Source of the DNA: a virus
Reading direction: 5' to 3' (one strand)
DNA: 48,978 nt
IMG/VR virus record: IMGVR_UViG_3300035188_001650
Location: 1 to 48,978 of that record
The position numbers and the translations under genes were made by a program. Every line of letters begins with the position of its first letter. The stretch's first letter is position 1. This document shows positions 38,419 through 45,313 of this stretch, piece after piece. Under the pieces are notes generated by a model. It saw only the letters and a list, made by a program, of their open reading frames with translations, had not been told where the DNA came from and did not search any database.

Positions 38419-39138
38419 ATGTTACCAAAAATCGAAAGTCCTTTGTATGAAACGACATTACCAATTTCAAATCAAACGGTTATGTTTAGACCTTTCCTAG
38501 TAAAAGAACAAAAAATTCTATTACTAGCAAAACAATCTGAAGACGCAGAATTCGCTTTAAATAATATTAAACAAATAATAAAAAATTGTTGTACCTCAGA
38601 TATTGACGTTAACAAACTCAATCAAATAGACATAGAATACTTTTTCCTACAACTTAGAGCAAGGTCTATTGGAGAAATTGTAGAAACAAAATATAGATGC
38701 AATAATAAAATAGAAGAAAATATTTGCGGGAACTTAATGCCGGTTTCTATAAACCTATTAGAAGTTTCTGTAGACAAAAAAGAAAATAACGACATAATTC
38801 GATTAACGGATAGTGTTGGGTTTAAAATGAAATATCCTGATATTGCAGAATTGTCTAAATTGAATACTGAAATTACTGACGCCGTTACCCTAACATTAGA
38901 GGTAATTTATAACTCATTAGATTACATATTCGACGAACAAAATTTCTATTACAAAAACGAAACGCCAAAATCAGAGGTATTAGAATTTTTAGAATCTATG
39001 TCTATTGATCAATTTAAAAAGGTAGAAGAATTTTTCAGCAATTTACCAGTATTAAAAGAAACCCTAACGGTAAAATGTTCTAAATGTGGGTTTGTACACG
39101 ATATTGATATTGTAGGTCTTGATAATTTTTTAGGGTAA
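38419..39138 (+). CDS. gp26: Baseplate hub assembly protein gp26
   Basis: A 239-aa protein (T4 gp26 is 208 aa), preceded by GGAGTAAATT before the ATG. The N-terminus (MLPKIESPLYETTLPISNQT, then FRPFLVKEQKILLLAKQSED) is the T4 baseplate gp26 family signature. Cys94/Cys103 and Cys220/Cys223 (KCSKCGF) could form a zinc site. The last codons are AAT TTT TTA GGG TAA, containing the slippery heptamer T TTT TTA at 39126-39132. A -1 shift there continues into gp51. gp26 acts in hub assembly and is not a main virion component. Confidence 0.88.
   Translation: MLPKIESPLYETTLPISNQTVMFRPFLVKEQKILLLAKQSEDAEFALNNIKQIIKNCCTSDIDVNKLNQIDIEYFFLQLRARSIGEIVETKYRCNNKIEENICGNLMPVSINLLEVSVDKKENNDIIRLTDSVGFKMKYPDIAELSKLNTEITDAVTLTLEVIYNSLDYIFDEQNFYYKNETPKSEVLEFLESMSIDQFKKVEEFFSNLPVLKETLTVKCSKCGFVHDIDIVGLDNFLG
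39126..39132 (+). promoter_or_regulatory. -1 ribosomal frameshift slippery site joining gp26 to gp51
   Basis: T TTT TTA (X XXY YYZ in the gp26 frame), two codons before the gp26 stop. In the -1 frame a TAA lies at 39123-39125 immediately before it, so that frame opens exactly at the heptamer and stays open to 39317. No obvious stem-loop was found downstream. Confidence 0.65.
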
Positions 39139-39317
39139 CTCTTTCTCATGATAATTTGGAAAACTATTATAAAACAAATTTTGCAATGATGCAACATCAC
39201 AAATATAGTTTATCTGAACTAGAAAATATGATCCCGTGGGAAAGAGAAGTGTTTTTGAATTTATTATTACAACATATTAACGAAGAAAACGAAAAACTAA
39301 GTCAAAATAGGAACTAA
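39126..39317 (+). CDS. gp51: gp51-like baseplate hub assembly factor, probably made as a gp26-gp51 frameshift fusion
   Basis: From the slippery site the -1 frame encodes RVTLSHDNLENYYKTNFAMM then QHHKYSLSELENMIPWEREV and an acidic helix ending in SQNRN (61 codons after the slip; fusion about 299 aa). The block NYYxxxFxMMQHHKYSLxELENMxPWER is the conserved gp51 core of cyanophage-type T4-like phages. It begins before any ATG: the first in-frame ATG (39186) lies inside the conserved block, and upstream only a TTG (39156) without a ribosome site exists. Independent initiation would therefore lose conserved sequence. It ends 1 nt before the next gene. Confidence 0.75.
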   Translation, partial: FFRVTLSHDNLENYYKTNFAMMQHHKYSLSELENMIPWEREVFLNLLLQHINEENEKLSQNRN

Positions 39318-39318
39318 A

Positions 39319-41973
39319 ATGGCGTTACCAGCACTAAACAACAAAAATGCTATTGGGAATTTATCCTTAGACGATAAATCGCAAATATTAACGTCATTGG
39401 TTCAATCGGGAAAACTCCAATTAGTAAATTATGGAGCCATAAACCTCAATCAAAACGTTACTTCCAACGCTACTGCAACAAAAGAGAATTCTTCGAATTA
39501 TTTTGGAGAAGCAATGGTAAGGGCATTGGAAAACATTAAAGGGCTTCTATTCGATTTAAACAATAACATTTTACGTTATATCGAAACGACATCAACGAGT
39601 CAACAAGTAACACAAAACCTTCTAGAATCAAAAGCAAAGGACATTGAAGTTACTAAAACCGCAGGTGGGATTGGGATAGGAAAAGAAAACCTAGAAAAAT
39701 TCTATAAAATTTTTGAGTCCATGAATAATGGAATTCTAAAATTGTCCGAAGGTGTTGGTATAGGAGGAACGTTCGGAACTGGTAAAGGATTTTTGGGAAG
39801 TTTATTAGGGTCATTATTACCAAAACTTCTAAAAGGGTTTTTATTTGGTGCTGCCGGTGCTGGAATCTATAAAGCGATAGATTGGTTGGATGATAGAGAG
39901 ATGAATAACTCTCCTTGGGAAAAGGCGAAGAAATTCGCAAAAGATACATTAGGTTTAGAGTTTGAAGAAGAGGGAGAAAACCAGGAACAAAGAACCGCAG
40001 AACAAACCGGAACAGGTACAACCCCAACAACAGGGACCCAAACAGAAACTCGCTCCCAACAAACTTCTCCAGGAGCAGGAACAACACCTACTGGAAGGTT
40101 AGTACAAGTTGCCGAAAAATTTGAGGGCATGACAGAAAAGGCAAACAAAAAAGAATTAGAAGCATTTTTTAAAACAAATTTGGGTTCTGGTTTTGGGATA
40201 TCAGAAGCTTGGTGCGCAACATTCGTTAATTCTGTCTTATCTGCCAATGGATATAAAAAATCAAAATCAGTAAAAAGTGCAAAAAGTTTCTTAACTTATG
40301 GAGAAGCAGTAAATTTAAATGACGCGAAACCCGGAGACATAGCTGTATTTAATAGAGGTACAGATAAAAATAAGGGGCACGTCGGTTTTGTTGTTTCTTT
40401 AGACGGAAACATGATTACTATAATTGGAGGAAATCAAGGTACAAAAGGTGGCGGCGGAGTAACAAGATCTACAAGAAATACCAAAAAGAAAAATCACGAA
40501 TTGGTCGCTATAAGAAGACCAACAGAAAAAGAAAGTGAGTCTGCATATAAAGAACCTAGTTTACCTCAAACACCCCAAACAACTCCAGTACAGCAAAATG
40601 AAACGCCAAAACTTGCAGATGATATCAAAAAGAAAGGTGTCACAGCACAACAACAAAATGTACCGTCAGAAATAGAAGAGGAAGAAGAACAAGAAGAAAC
40701 TTCAGAAAAGGTCCAAGAAGACCCCTCGCTAAAAAAAGAAACTGCAACAAAAGAAACAGCAACACAATCAAACGAAAAGAAAGTTTTTGACTTTTTCGTT
40801 AGTAAAGGGTTTACAAAAGAACAAGCAGCAGGTATTACTGGAAGTTTAAAAATAGAAAGCCCCACCTTCAATCCCAACCAAAAACAAAAAGGTGGTGGTC
40901 CAGGGAGAGGTATCGCTCAATGGTCTGTTGATGGTCCTAGATTTAAAGAATTGAAAGCTAGAAAAGGTGATAAGTGGAACACCCTTAATGGACAATTAGA
41001 ATATATCTACGAAGAAATAACAGGACAAACAAAACATAAAGAATACGGAAATGTTTATAAAGGCATAAAGTCTGCAAAATCCGCAAAAGAAGCAACTGAA
41101 ATTTGGACGAAAGAATACGAAAAAGCTGGGAAAGAAAATATGACCCAAAGGATTTCCGCTGCAGAAGGAATTCTTAAAAAATATTCAATAGGTTCTACAG
41201 AAACAGAACTAGCTCAAGAAACCCCAAGTACTGGAGATGCAGCAAAGCCAAAAGGACAACAAACAGATACAGAAGAACAACCAAAAGAAAAAACTTTGGT
41301 CGATACTCTAAAAGACGCTTTTGGTTCTACTCTTGAAAATATTACAAAACCCGGAAATATTAAATCAGTGGTTGATGAGGGTTTATATCAAGGATTGTCT
41401 GCTATAGGAGAAGGATTCACTTTTGCTGGAGTTGAAGGTTTTGATAATTCTAGGTTAAGGAAACTCAAGAAACCAGAAGAAACTATTGACGAAAAAATAG
41501 TTAGAAAGGCTACTGATTCCTCCAGACCAGAAGAAACTATTGACGAAAAAATAGTTAGAAAGGCTACGGAGTTCTTCAGACCAGAAGAAACTATTGACGA
41601 AAAAATAGTTAGAAAGGCTACTGATTCCTCCAGACCAGAAGAAACTATTGACGAAAAAATAGTTAGAAAGGCTACGGAGTTCTTCAGACCAGAAGAAACA
41701 GCAAATCTACAACCAAACGTTAAAGAAGAATTATCCGGAAAACGATTAGAAGAAACCACAAAAAATAATGAATCGCTTAAAGAATCGAAAATGGAAGCAA
41801 TAAAAGCCCCACAAGAATCTCAAGCGCCAAATATAAACGTCAATGCTCCTGTGAGCGGTGGAAATGGCGGCGGAGACGATTTTGCAGCTGGTGGTATATC
41901 TAAAATGGACGTTAGAGATTCGGTATTACACCAAATGCAATATAGAAAAGGTTCTTCATCAGCTTTGGTATAA
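39319..41973 (+). CDS. Tape-measure-position tail protein with CHAP-like and tail-lysozyme domains
   Basis: An 884-aa protein with an AGGAACTAAA ribosome site. Residues 155-190 are hydrophobic (FLGSLLGSLLPKLLKGFLFG). Residues 260-400 form a CHAP-like amidase/endopeptidase with Cys299 (AWCATFV), His354 (GHVGFV) and Asn372 (GGNQG). Residues 486-622 form a phage tail lysozyme domain (VFDFFVSKGFTKEQAAGITG, Glu513 in KIES, then GRGIAQW). Low-complexity linkers rich in Gln, Glu and Thr separate them. Residues 719-790 hold four 18-residue repeats (PEETIDEKIVRKA). Its position after tube protein, gp26 and gp51 is that of the tape measure (T4 gp29). Tape-measure function is inferred; the hydrolase domains are recognised by motif and would cut cell wall during DNA entry. 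Confidence 0.75.
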   Translation: MALPALNNKNAIGNLSLDDKSQILTSLVQSGKLQLVNYGAINLNQNVTSNATATKENSSNYFGEAMVRALENIKGLLFDLNNNILRYIETTSTSQQVTQNLLESKAKDIEVTKTAGGIGIGKENLEKFYKIFESMNNGILKLSEGVGIGGTFGTGKGFLGSLLGSLLPKLLKGFLFGAAGAGIYKAIDWLDDREMNNSPWEKAKKFAKDTLGLEFEEEGENQEQRTAEQTGTGTTPTTGTQTETRSQQTSPGAGTTPTGRLVQVAEKFEGMTEKANKKELEAFFKTNLGSGFGISEAWCATFVNSVLSANGYKKSKSVKSAKSFLTYGEAVNLNDAKPGDIAVFNRGTDKNKGHVGFVVSLDGNMITIIGGNQGTKGGGGVTRSTRNTKKKNHELVAIRRPTEKESESAYKEPSLPQTPQTTPVQQNETPKLADDIKKKGVTAQQQNVPSEIEEEEEQEETSEKVQEDPSLKKETATKETATQSNEKKVFDFFVSKGFTKEQAAGITGSLKIESPTFNPNQKQKGGGPGRGIAQWSVDGPRFKELKARKGDKWNTLNGQLEYIYEEITGQTKHKEYGNVYKGIKSAKSAKEATEIWTKEYEKAGKENMTQRISAAEGILKKYSIGSTETELAQETPSTGDAAKPKGQQTDTEEQPKEKTLVDTLKDAFGSTLENITKPGNIKSVVDEGLYQGLSAIGEGFTFAGVEGFDNSRLRKLKKPEETIDEKIVRKATDSSRPEETIDEKIVRKATEFFRPEETIDEKIVRKATDSSRPEETIDEKIVRKATEFFRPEETANLQPNVKEELSGKRLEETTKNNESLKESKMEAIKAPQESQAPNINVNAPVSGGNGGGDDFAAGGISKMDVRDSVLHQMQYRKGSSSALV
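41473..41688. repeat. Four 54-bp coding repeats arranged as a perfect 108-bp tandem duplication
   Basis: Units start at 41473, 41527, 41581 and 41635. Units 1 and 3 are identical (ending in a DSSR codon set), as are 2 and 4 (ending EFFR), so 41473-41580 equals 41581-41688 base for base. An 11-bp remnant of a fifth unit follows to 41699. Confidence 0.95.
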
Positions 41974-41997
41974 AAATGGGGAGGTTTTACCCTCCCC
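41972..41997 (-). terminator. Rho-independent terminator after gp32
   Basis: GGGGAGG (41978-41984) pairs with CCTCCCC (41991-41997) around a 6-nt loop. On the minus strand a T tract (41976-41972) follows. It lies 9 nt past the gp32 stop and could also slow plus-strand transcripts arriving from the tape-measure gene. Confidence 0.85.
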
Positions 41998-42005
41998 GAT
42001 AATCC

Positions 42006-42920
42006 TTACTCTTCGTCTGAGAGCAGTTTACTGAAATAATCCAAATCTTCGTCTGTTTCGTCAATATCTACTGACGAACTGGATGAGAATACTTCGTTGG
42101 ATTCATCTACTTTTGGTTCTGGTTTCATTGCTCTGGCACGTTCTACTGTGGTAGGACCACTGCGACCAGTAGAAGTATTACCAAGAACTCTGTCCAACTT
42201 AGACTTTAGTTCGTCATAAGTTTTAAAATTCTTTGGATCAATTACTTCCTTCAAGGAATGTTCTGCCTTCCAAACCGATTCCATTTTATCATCATCATCA
42301 AATAATGGACCAGTAGAATCAAATTCCGAAAGGTCATAATTCTGATAACCATCAACCTTACGAATCTTCAACTTGAAATTAGCGCCAGACCAAAAATCAA
42401 AAGGATCAAATGGTTTATCGTCCTCAAACTGAGGATTCATTGCTGTAGTAATCTTTTCCATAATCTTCTTACCATAACGGAAAAGGAAAATCTTACCTTC
42501 GTTTTCTGGATGCTTTGGGTCCTTTACAACATAAATGTTAGAAACATAATGTAGGCGACGCTTCTGTTTACGAGCAACTTCTTTATTTGCCTCAATACCA
42601 GAATTCCACAAAGAACTATTATGTTCAGAAACTGGATCGTTTTGTCCAATGGTTGTTAGGGACTTTTCGATATACCAACCACCTGGACCTTGAAACCCGT
42701 GATCGTAATACTTTACGAATGGAATAGCGTCATCACCGTCTTGAGAAGAAGCTGGAAGGAATCTGATTACGGCATAACCATTACCTGTTTTATCGGTTTC
42801 ACACTTCCAATAAACATCTTCGCCATCATTATAAGAAGAAGAATTTAGTGATTCTACCGCCTTGGAGAGTTTTTCGAGACTAGATCCTGAGGATCTCTTT
42901 AGATTAGCAAAACTAGACAT
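42006..42920 (-). CDS. gp32: Single-stranded DNA-binding protein gp32
   Basis: About 304 aa from the ATG at 42920 (MSSFANLKRSSG), chosen because AGAGG lies 9 nt upstream. A longer frame from TTG at 42941 would run through this ribosome site. The N-terminal KRSSG matches the basic cooperative-binding motif of gp32. The core (YYDHGFQGPGGWYIEKS, RLHYVSNIYVVKDPKHPENE, KIFLFRYGKKI, WSGANFKLKIRKVDGYQNYD) is the gp32 OB fold, and the C-terminal tail is acidic (DIDETDEDLDYFSKLLSDEE). The His/Cys zinc ligands of T4 gp32 are not present. It follows gp33-gp59 in the T4 order, with its own terminator. Confidence 0.95.
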   Translation of the reverse strand: MSSFANLKRSSGSSLEKLSKAVESLNSSSYNDGEDVYWKCETDKTGNGYAVIRFLPASSQDGDDAIPFVKYYDHGFQGPGGWYIEKSLTTIGQNDPVSEHNSSLWNSGIEANKEVARKQKRRLHYVSNIYVVKDPKHPENEGKIFLFRYGKKIMEKITTAMNPQFEDDKPFDPFDFWSGANFKLKIRKVDGYQNYDLSEFDSTGPLFDDDDKMESVWKAEHSLKEVIDPKNFKTYDELKSKLDRVLGNTSTGRSGPTTVERARAMKPEPKVDESNEVFSSSSSVDIDETDEDLDYFSKLLSDEE

Positions 42921-42994
42921 ATTTTTTACCTCTTTATACAAACTTAATACAACTTAAAAACAATCTTATCCAAATAATCATAATATAGAACTAT

Positions 42995-43576
42995 TTAGCT
43001 ACGACATTTTACCTCCTCTTTCAATATATTCTTAAACTTTGGGAGATCTATATTCATAAACGATCTATACTTATCACATTTCATCCTAAAAGGTTCCCAA
43101 ACTATTCTTTCTTTTATTTTCATATTCCAGACATTAAAAAATTGTAATATAGAATCAGTCAAAAGTAAAGTATCCAAACTTACGATTTCTTGCATAGTTT
43201 TTACCATCAACAACGGATACGTTCCCTTAACAAGTATCAATTCGTTTAAAGGATACTCATCCAATAAAGTTCCTATTTCGTTTTTATAAACATAAGAAAG
43301 AGAATCGTTTCGTTTTTTCCAACTTTTATATCTGGTTTCGCAATCGTCAGATAATAAATCCATCACCCAAAGTTTGGGGTTTTCTGATAAATTTGAGACG
43401 TAATAATGAATTAAATCGTCACCATACATTTTTCCAAGTTTTTGGAATATAAAAAATTGATTTTCTGGTACGAATTTAGATTTGGTCTTAAACCTATAGG
43501 TTATAGCATTATATTTTTCAGAAGTGAAATGTAATTTTATAGCATTATATAAATTAGCAGCATCATTTCCATTCAT
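42995..43576 (-). CDS. gp59: Helicase loader gp59
   Basis: A 193-aa protein (T4 gp59 is 217 aa). It aligns by eye along its whole length with T4 gp59: NLYNAIKLHFTSEKYNAITY, then FFIFQKLGKMYGDDLIHYYV, SNLSENPKLWVMDL, LLTDSILQFFNVW, FRMKCDKYRSFMNIDLPKFK. gp59 loads the gp41 helicase onto gp32-covered forks. Its start overlaps the gp33 stop by 1 nt (TAATG) and gp32 follows, as in T4. Confidence 0.92.
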   Translation of the reverse strand: MNGNDAANLYNAIKLHFTSEKYNAITYRFKTKSKFVPENQFFIFQKLGKMYGDDLIHYYVSNLSENPKLWVMDLLSDDCETRYKSWKKRNDSLSYVYKNEIGTLLDEYPLNELILVKGTYPLLMVKTMQEIVSLDTLLLTDSILQFFNVWNMKIKERIVWEPFRMKCDKYRSFMNIDLPKFKNILKEEVKCRS

Positions 43577-43803
43577 TATATCGGCAATACTGGACTTTTT
43601 TCAATAAGGTTACTTCTCATTGCTTCCTCAGAAATCTTAGAAACAATAGAAGGGGTGATTAATTTTGCAGCAATTTCTATTTCTAGACCAATAGTTTCAC
43701 AATATTCGGTAATTGCATCTATATAAGAAATATTATCCCTTTCTACTAAGGAAATAATATGTTTTGAGAATTTTTCCTTTTCTTCTACTTTCGGAGACAC
43801 CAT
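43576..43803 (-). CDS. gp33: Late transcription co-activator gp33
   Basis: A 75-aa protein (T4 gp33 is 112 aa). The core (FSKHIISLVERDNISYIDAI, TEYCETIGLEIEIAAKLITP, then KISEEAMRSNLI) matches the gp33 pattern, and gp33-gp59-gp32 is the T4 order. gp33 bridges RNA polymerase and the sliding clamp for transcription from TATAAATA promoters, several of which occur in this window. An AAGGAAAAATT ribosome site precedes the ATG. Confidence 0.85.
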   Translation of the reverse strand: MVSPKVEEKEKFSKHIISLVERDNISYIDAITEYCETIGLEIEIAAKLITPSIVSKISEEAMRSNLIEKSPVLPI

Positions 43804-43814
43804 AATTTTTCCTT

Positions 43815-43842
43815 AAAAGTGGGATCCCCAAAAGAGGATCCC
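43815..43842 (-). terminator. Rho-independent terminator after the RlpA-like gene
   Basis: GGGATCC (43821-43827) pairs with GGATCCC (43836-43842) around an 8-nt loop, followed on the minus strand by ACTTTTAA. It separates the RlpA-like gene from gp33. Confidence 0.75.
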
Positions 43843-43852
43843 GTTATTACAT

Positions 43853-44191
43853 TTATTTCACCACTTGAAGCGAAACCGGAGCAGTTCCACCCATACCAAT
43901 AGCATTTTTAGCGGCTTGTGATAAATCAATAATACGACCGCGAACAAATGGTCCCCTATCAGTGATTGTCACAAGTACTGACTTTTTATTTTTAAGGTTC
44001 GTAACTTTAACCTTAGACCCAAACGCAATATTTTTATGTGCTGCAGTAAACGCGCGAGAGTTAAAAGGTTTTCCAGAAGCAGTTTTCTTTCCGTGGAACC
44101 CCGGACCATACCAGGAAGCAGTACCAGTTTGAGCTAAAGAAACTTCGGAAGTTATGAACATTAAAAGTACAATTGAAAATAATTTCATCAT
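43853..44191 (-). CDS. Secreted RlpA-like double-psi beta-barrel protein
   Basis: A 112-aa protein with a clear signal peptide (MMKLFSIVLLMFITSEVSLA, probably cut before Gln21) and no lipobox. The mature part is one RlpA/DPBB domain: TASWYGPGFHGKKTASGKPF, then FTAAHKNIAFGSKVKVTNLK and ITDRGPFVRGRIIDLSQAA, with the Asp of TDRGPF and of IDLS conserved. RlpA proteins are lytic transglycosylases acting on denuded peptidoglycan; bacterial ones are larger lipoproteins with a SPOR domain, which this lacks. A GAGGAG ribosome site precedes ATGATG. It has its own upstream late promoter, a ~120-nt leader and a terminator. A wall-remodelling or lysis role is inferred. Confidence 0.85.
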   Translation of the reverse strand: MMKLFSIVLLMFITSEVSLAQTGTASWYGPGFHGKKTASGKPFNSRAFTAAHKNIAFGSKVKVTNLKNKKSVLVTITDRGPFVRGRIIDLSQAAKNAIGMGGTAPVSLQVVK

Positions 44192-44315
44192 TATTTTTCT
44201 CCTCTACAGTTGAAATAAATCAACCTTGAATTTGATGATTTTTGACTACTTTAAAAAGTAACCTCATCGGTTAAAAGAATAGTTTACCTCGCTTTACTCG
44301 AAAAGTAAAGGTTGG
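44192..44315 (-). promoter_or_regulatory. Structured leader of the RlpA-like gene
   Basis: About 120 nt between the late promoter and the ATG. On the minus strand it starts with a 7-bp hairpin (44292-44298 with 44304-44310, loop TTTCG) and later has AAATCA/TGATTT arms near 44216-44241. On the plus strand the same 7-bp stem is followed by a T run (44315-44321), so it could stop opposing transcripts. No riboswitch class was recognised. Confidence 0.4.
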
Positions 44316-44320
44316 TTTTT

Positions 44321-44328
44321 TATTTATA
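44321..44328 (-). promoter_or_regulatory. T4-type late promoter (TATAAATA) for the RlpA-like gene
   Basis: A perfect TATAAATA on the minus strand at the 3' end of the exonuclease gene, 130 bp before the RlpA-like start. Confidence 0.65.
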
Positions 44329-44992
44329 TATGATAATATCTATAATATTCTTTGATTTTAGATATCGTGGAAGGGATATAGTCTTTAACTTCTTTAATAA
44401 AGGCTTGATCGTCGCCATCATCAACCGAAACTAGAATTGCTATTTGTTTTGCTTGAATCCCCGTCAACTCAAAATACGACATTGAATAAAATGTAGCTTG
44501 AATAAAATAATCCTGAATCCAATCTTCTCTTTTTTCTTTTTTACTCGTCTTAAAGTCAATTATTGAAAGTCTATTATCAAAATTTGCTATGCAATCGCAC
44601 CTTCCGGCAACCTTCAATTTATTAGAATATAAAGGAACTTCTAATTTATGAATATCAGATATCCTATGCAAAATACCTTTGAATTCGTAAAAAGAATTCA
44701 ATGCGTCTGGCATAAATTGCTTTTTATCTATTTCTTCATTAGATAGATATTTTTCGCAAAGTAGGTGAAATTTTGTTCCCCTAGAAGAAGCGACAGCAGA
44801 GACTCTATTCGCCTCTGCTTCGCCAACTCTTTTACGCCATTCAAACAGAGCGCGATTTGGAAACGATCCCAACACACTAGTTATTGACGGATATTTTCCG
44901 TTTGGCGTCAAATAGTGCCTTTTACCGTTTAAATTTTCGGTATTCAATTCCAACAATTCTGTCGGATTTACATGATTAAATTTCATCTTCAA
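44324..44992 (-). CDS. PD-(D/E)XK exonuclease (RecB-like fold)
   Basis: A 222-aa protein. It has the pattern of a T4-like marine phage exonuclease: YLTPNGKYPSITSVLGSF, FEWRKRVGEAEANRVSAVAS, SRGTKFHLLCEKYL (His76), VAGRCDCI (Asp133), SIIDFKTSKK (Asp146, Lys148) and IQATFYSM (Gln165, Tyr169). These are the ordered motifs of RecB/Cas4-type nucleases. It probably processes DNA ends in recombination or packaging. The start overlaps the preceding small gene by 17 nt. Confidence 0.8.
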   Translation of the reverse strand: MKMKFNHVNPTELLELNTENLNGKRHYLTPNGKYPSITSVLGSFPNRALFEWRKRVGEAEANRVSAVASSRGTKFHLLCEKYLSNEEIDKKQFMPDALNSFYEFKGILHRISDIHKLEVPLYSNKLKVAGRCDCIANFDNRLSIIDFKTSKKEKREDWIQDYFIQATFYSMSYFELTGIQAKQIAILVSVDDGDDQAFIKEVKDYIPSTISKIKEYYRYYHI

Positions 44993-45215
44993 TAAGTTCT
45001 CTCTGATAAAAAGACTTTTCGTGTATAGTTTTTTCGTTCCACACTTTTCTAGGATTAGAGCAGAAGGGACATTTTGGATTTCCGCAATTCACGCCATTCA
45101 TCTTAGATAAACGATGAGGTTCATTATTATACTTTGGATTCCAATTTGCACCTAATATATTCTTTCTTTTTTGAATAATTCTTTTGGTGTTATGTCGTCT
45201 TTCCGCTCTGTTCAT
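44976..45215 (-). CDS. Small putative zinc-binding protein
   Basis: A 79-aa basic protein. NCGNPKCPFCSNPRKVW supplies three closely spaced Cys (CxxxxCxxC), likely a metal-binding knuckle. The N-terminus (MNRAERRHNTKRIIQKRKN) is strongly basic. ACGGAGAAAT before the ATG is a good ribosome site. Similar short proteins occur beside recombination genes in cyanophage-type T4-like phages. It overlaps the exonuclease start, so the two are coupled. Function unknown; nucleic-acid binding is plausible. Confidence 0.65.
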   Translation of the reverse strand: MNRAERRHNTKRIIQKRKNILGANWNPKYNNEPHRLSKMNGVNCGNPKCPFCSNPRKVWNEKTIHEKSFYQRELIEDEI

Positions 45216-45238
45216 ATTTCTCCGTTAAATATTTTTAT

Positions 45239-45246
45239 TATAAATA
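45239..45246 (+). promoter_or_regulatory. T4-type late promoter (TATAAATA) for the homing endonuclease
   Basis: A perfect TATAAATA on the plus strand, 67 bp before the homing gene ATG. It lies in the upstream region of the oppositely directed 79-aa gene. Confidence 0.75.
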
Positions 45247-45249
45247 AAC

Positions 45250-45281
45250 GTAGGTCGCGGGAATCTCACCTCCCCACCTAC
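45250..45281. other. Stem-loop in the homing gene leader
   Basis: GTAGGT (45250-45255) pairs with ACCTAC (45276-45281), and inside it GGGA (45259-45262) pairs with TCCC (45271-45274) around an 8-nt loop. It sits at the expected 5' end of the plus late transcript and is also within any minus transcript from 45319-45326. Confidence 0.6.
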
Positions 45282-45313
45282 CCTAACATTTAAACTTTAC
45301 GGAGCATGTCAGC

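Noticed and set aside
39156-39158. TTG as an independent start of gp51
   Set aside because: No ribosome site precedes it, and conserved-looking residues (LSHDN) lie upstream in the same frame.
39653-40087. Open frames on the minus strand opposite the tape-measure-position gene
   Set aside because: They oppose a well-supported coding frame with two recognisable enzymatic domains and show no start signals or similarity.
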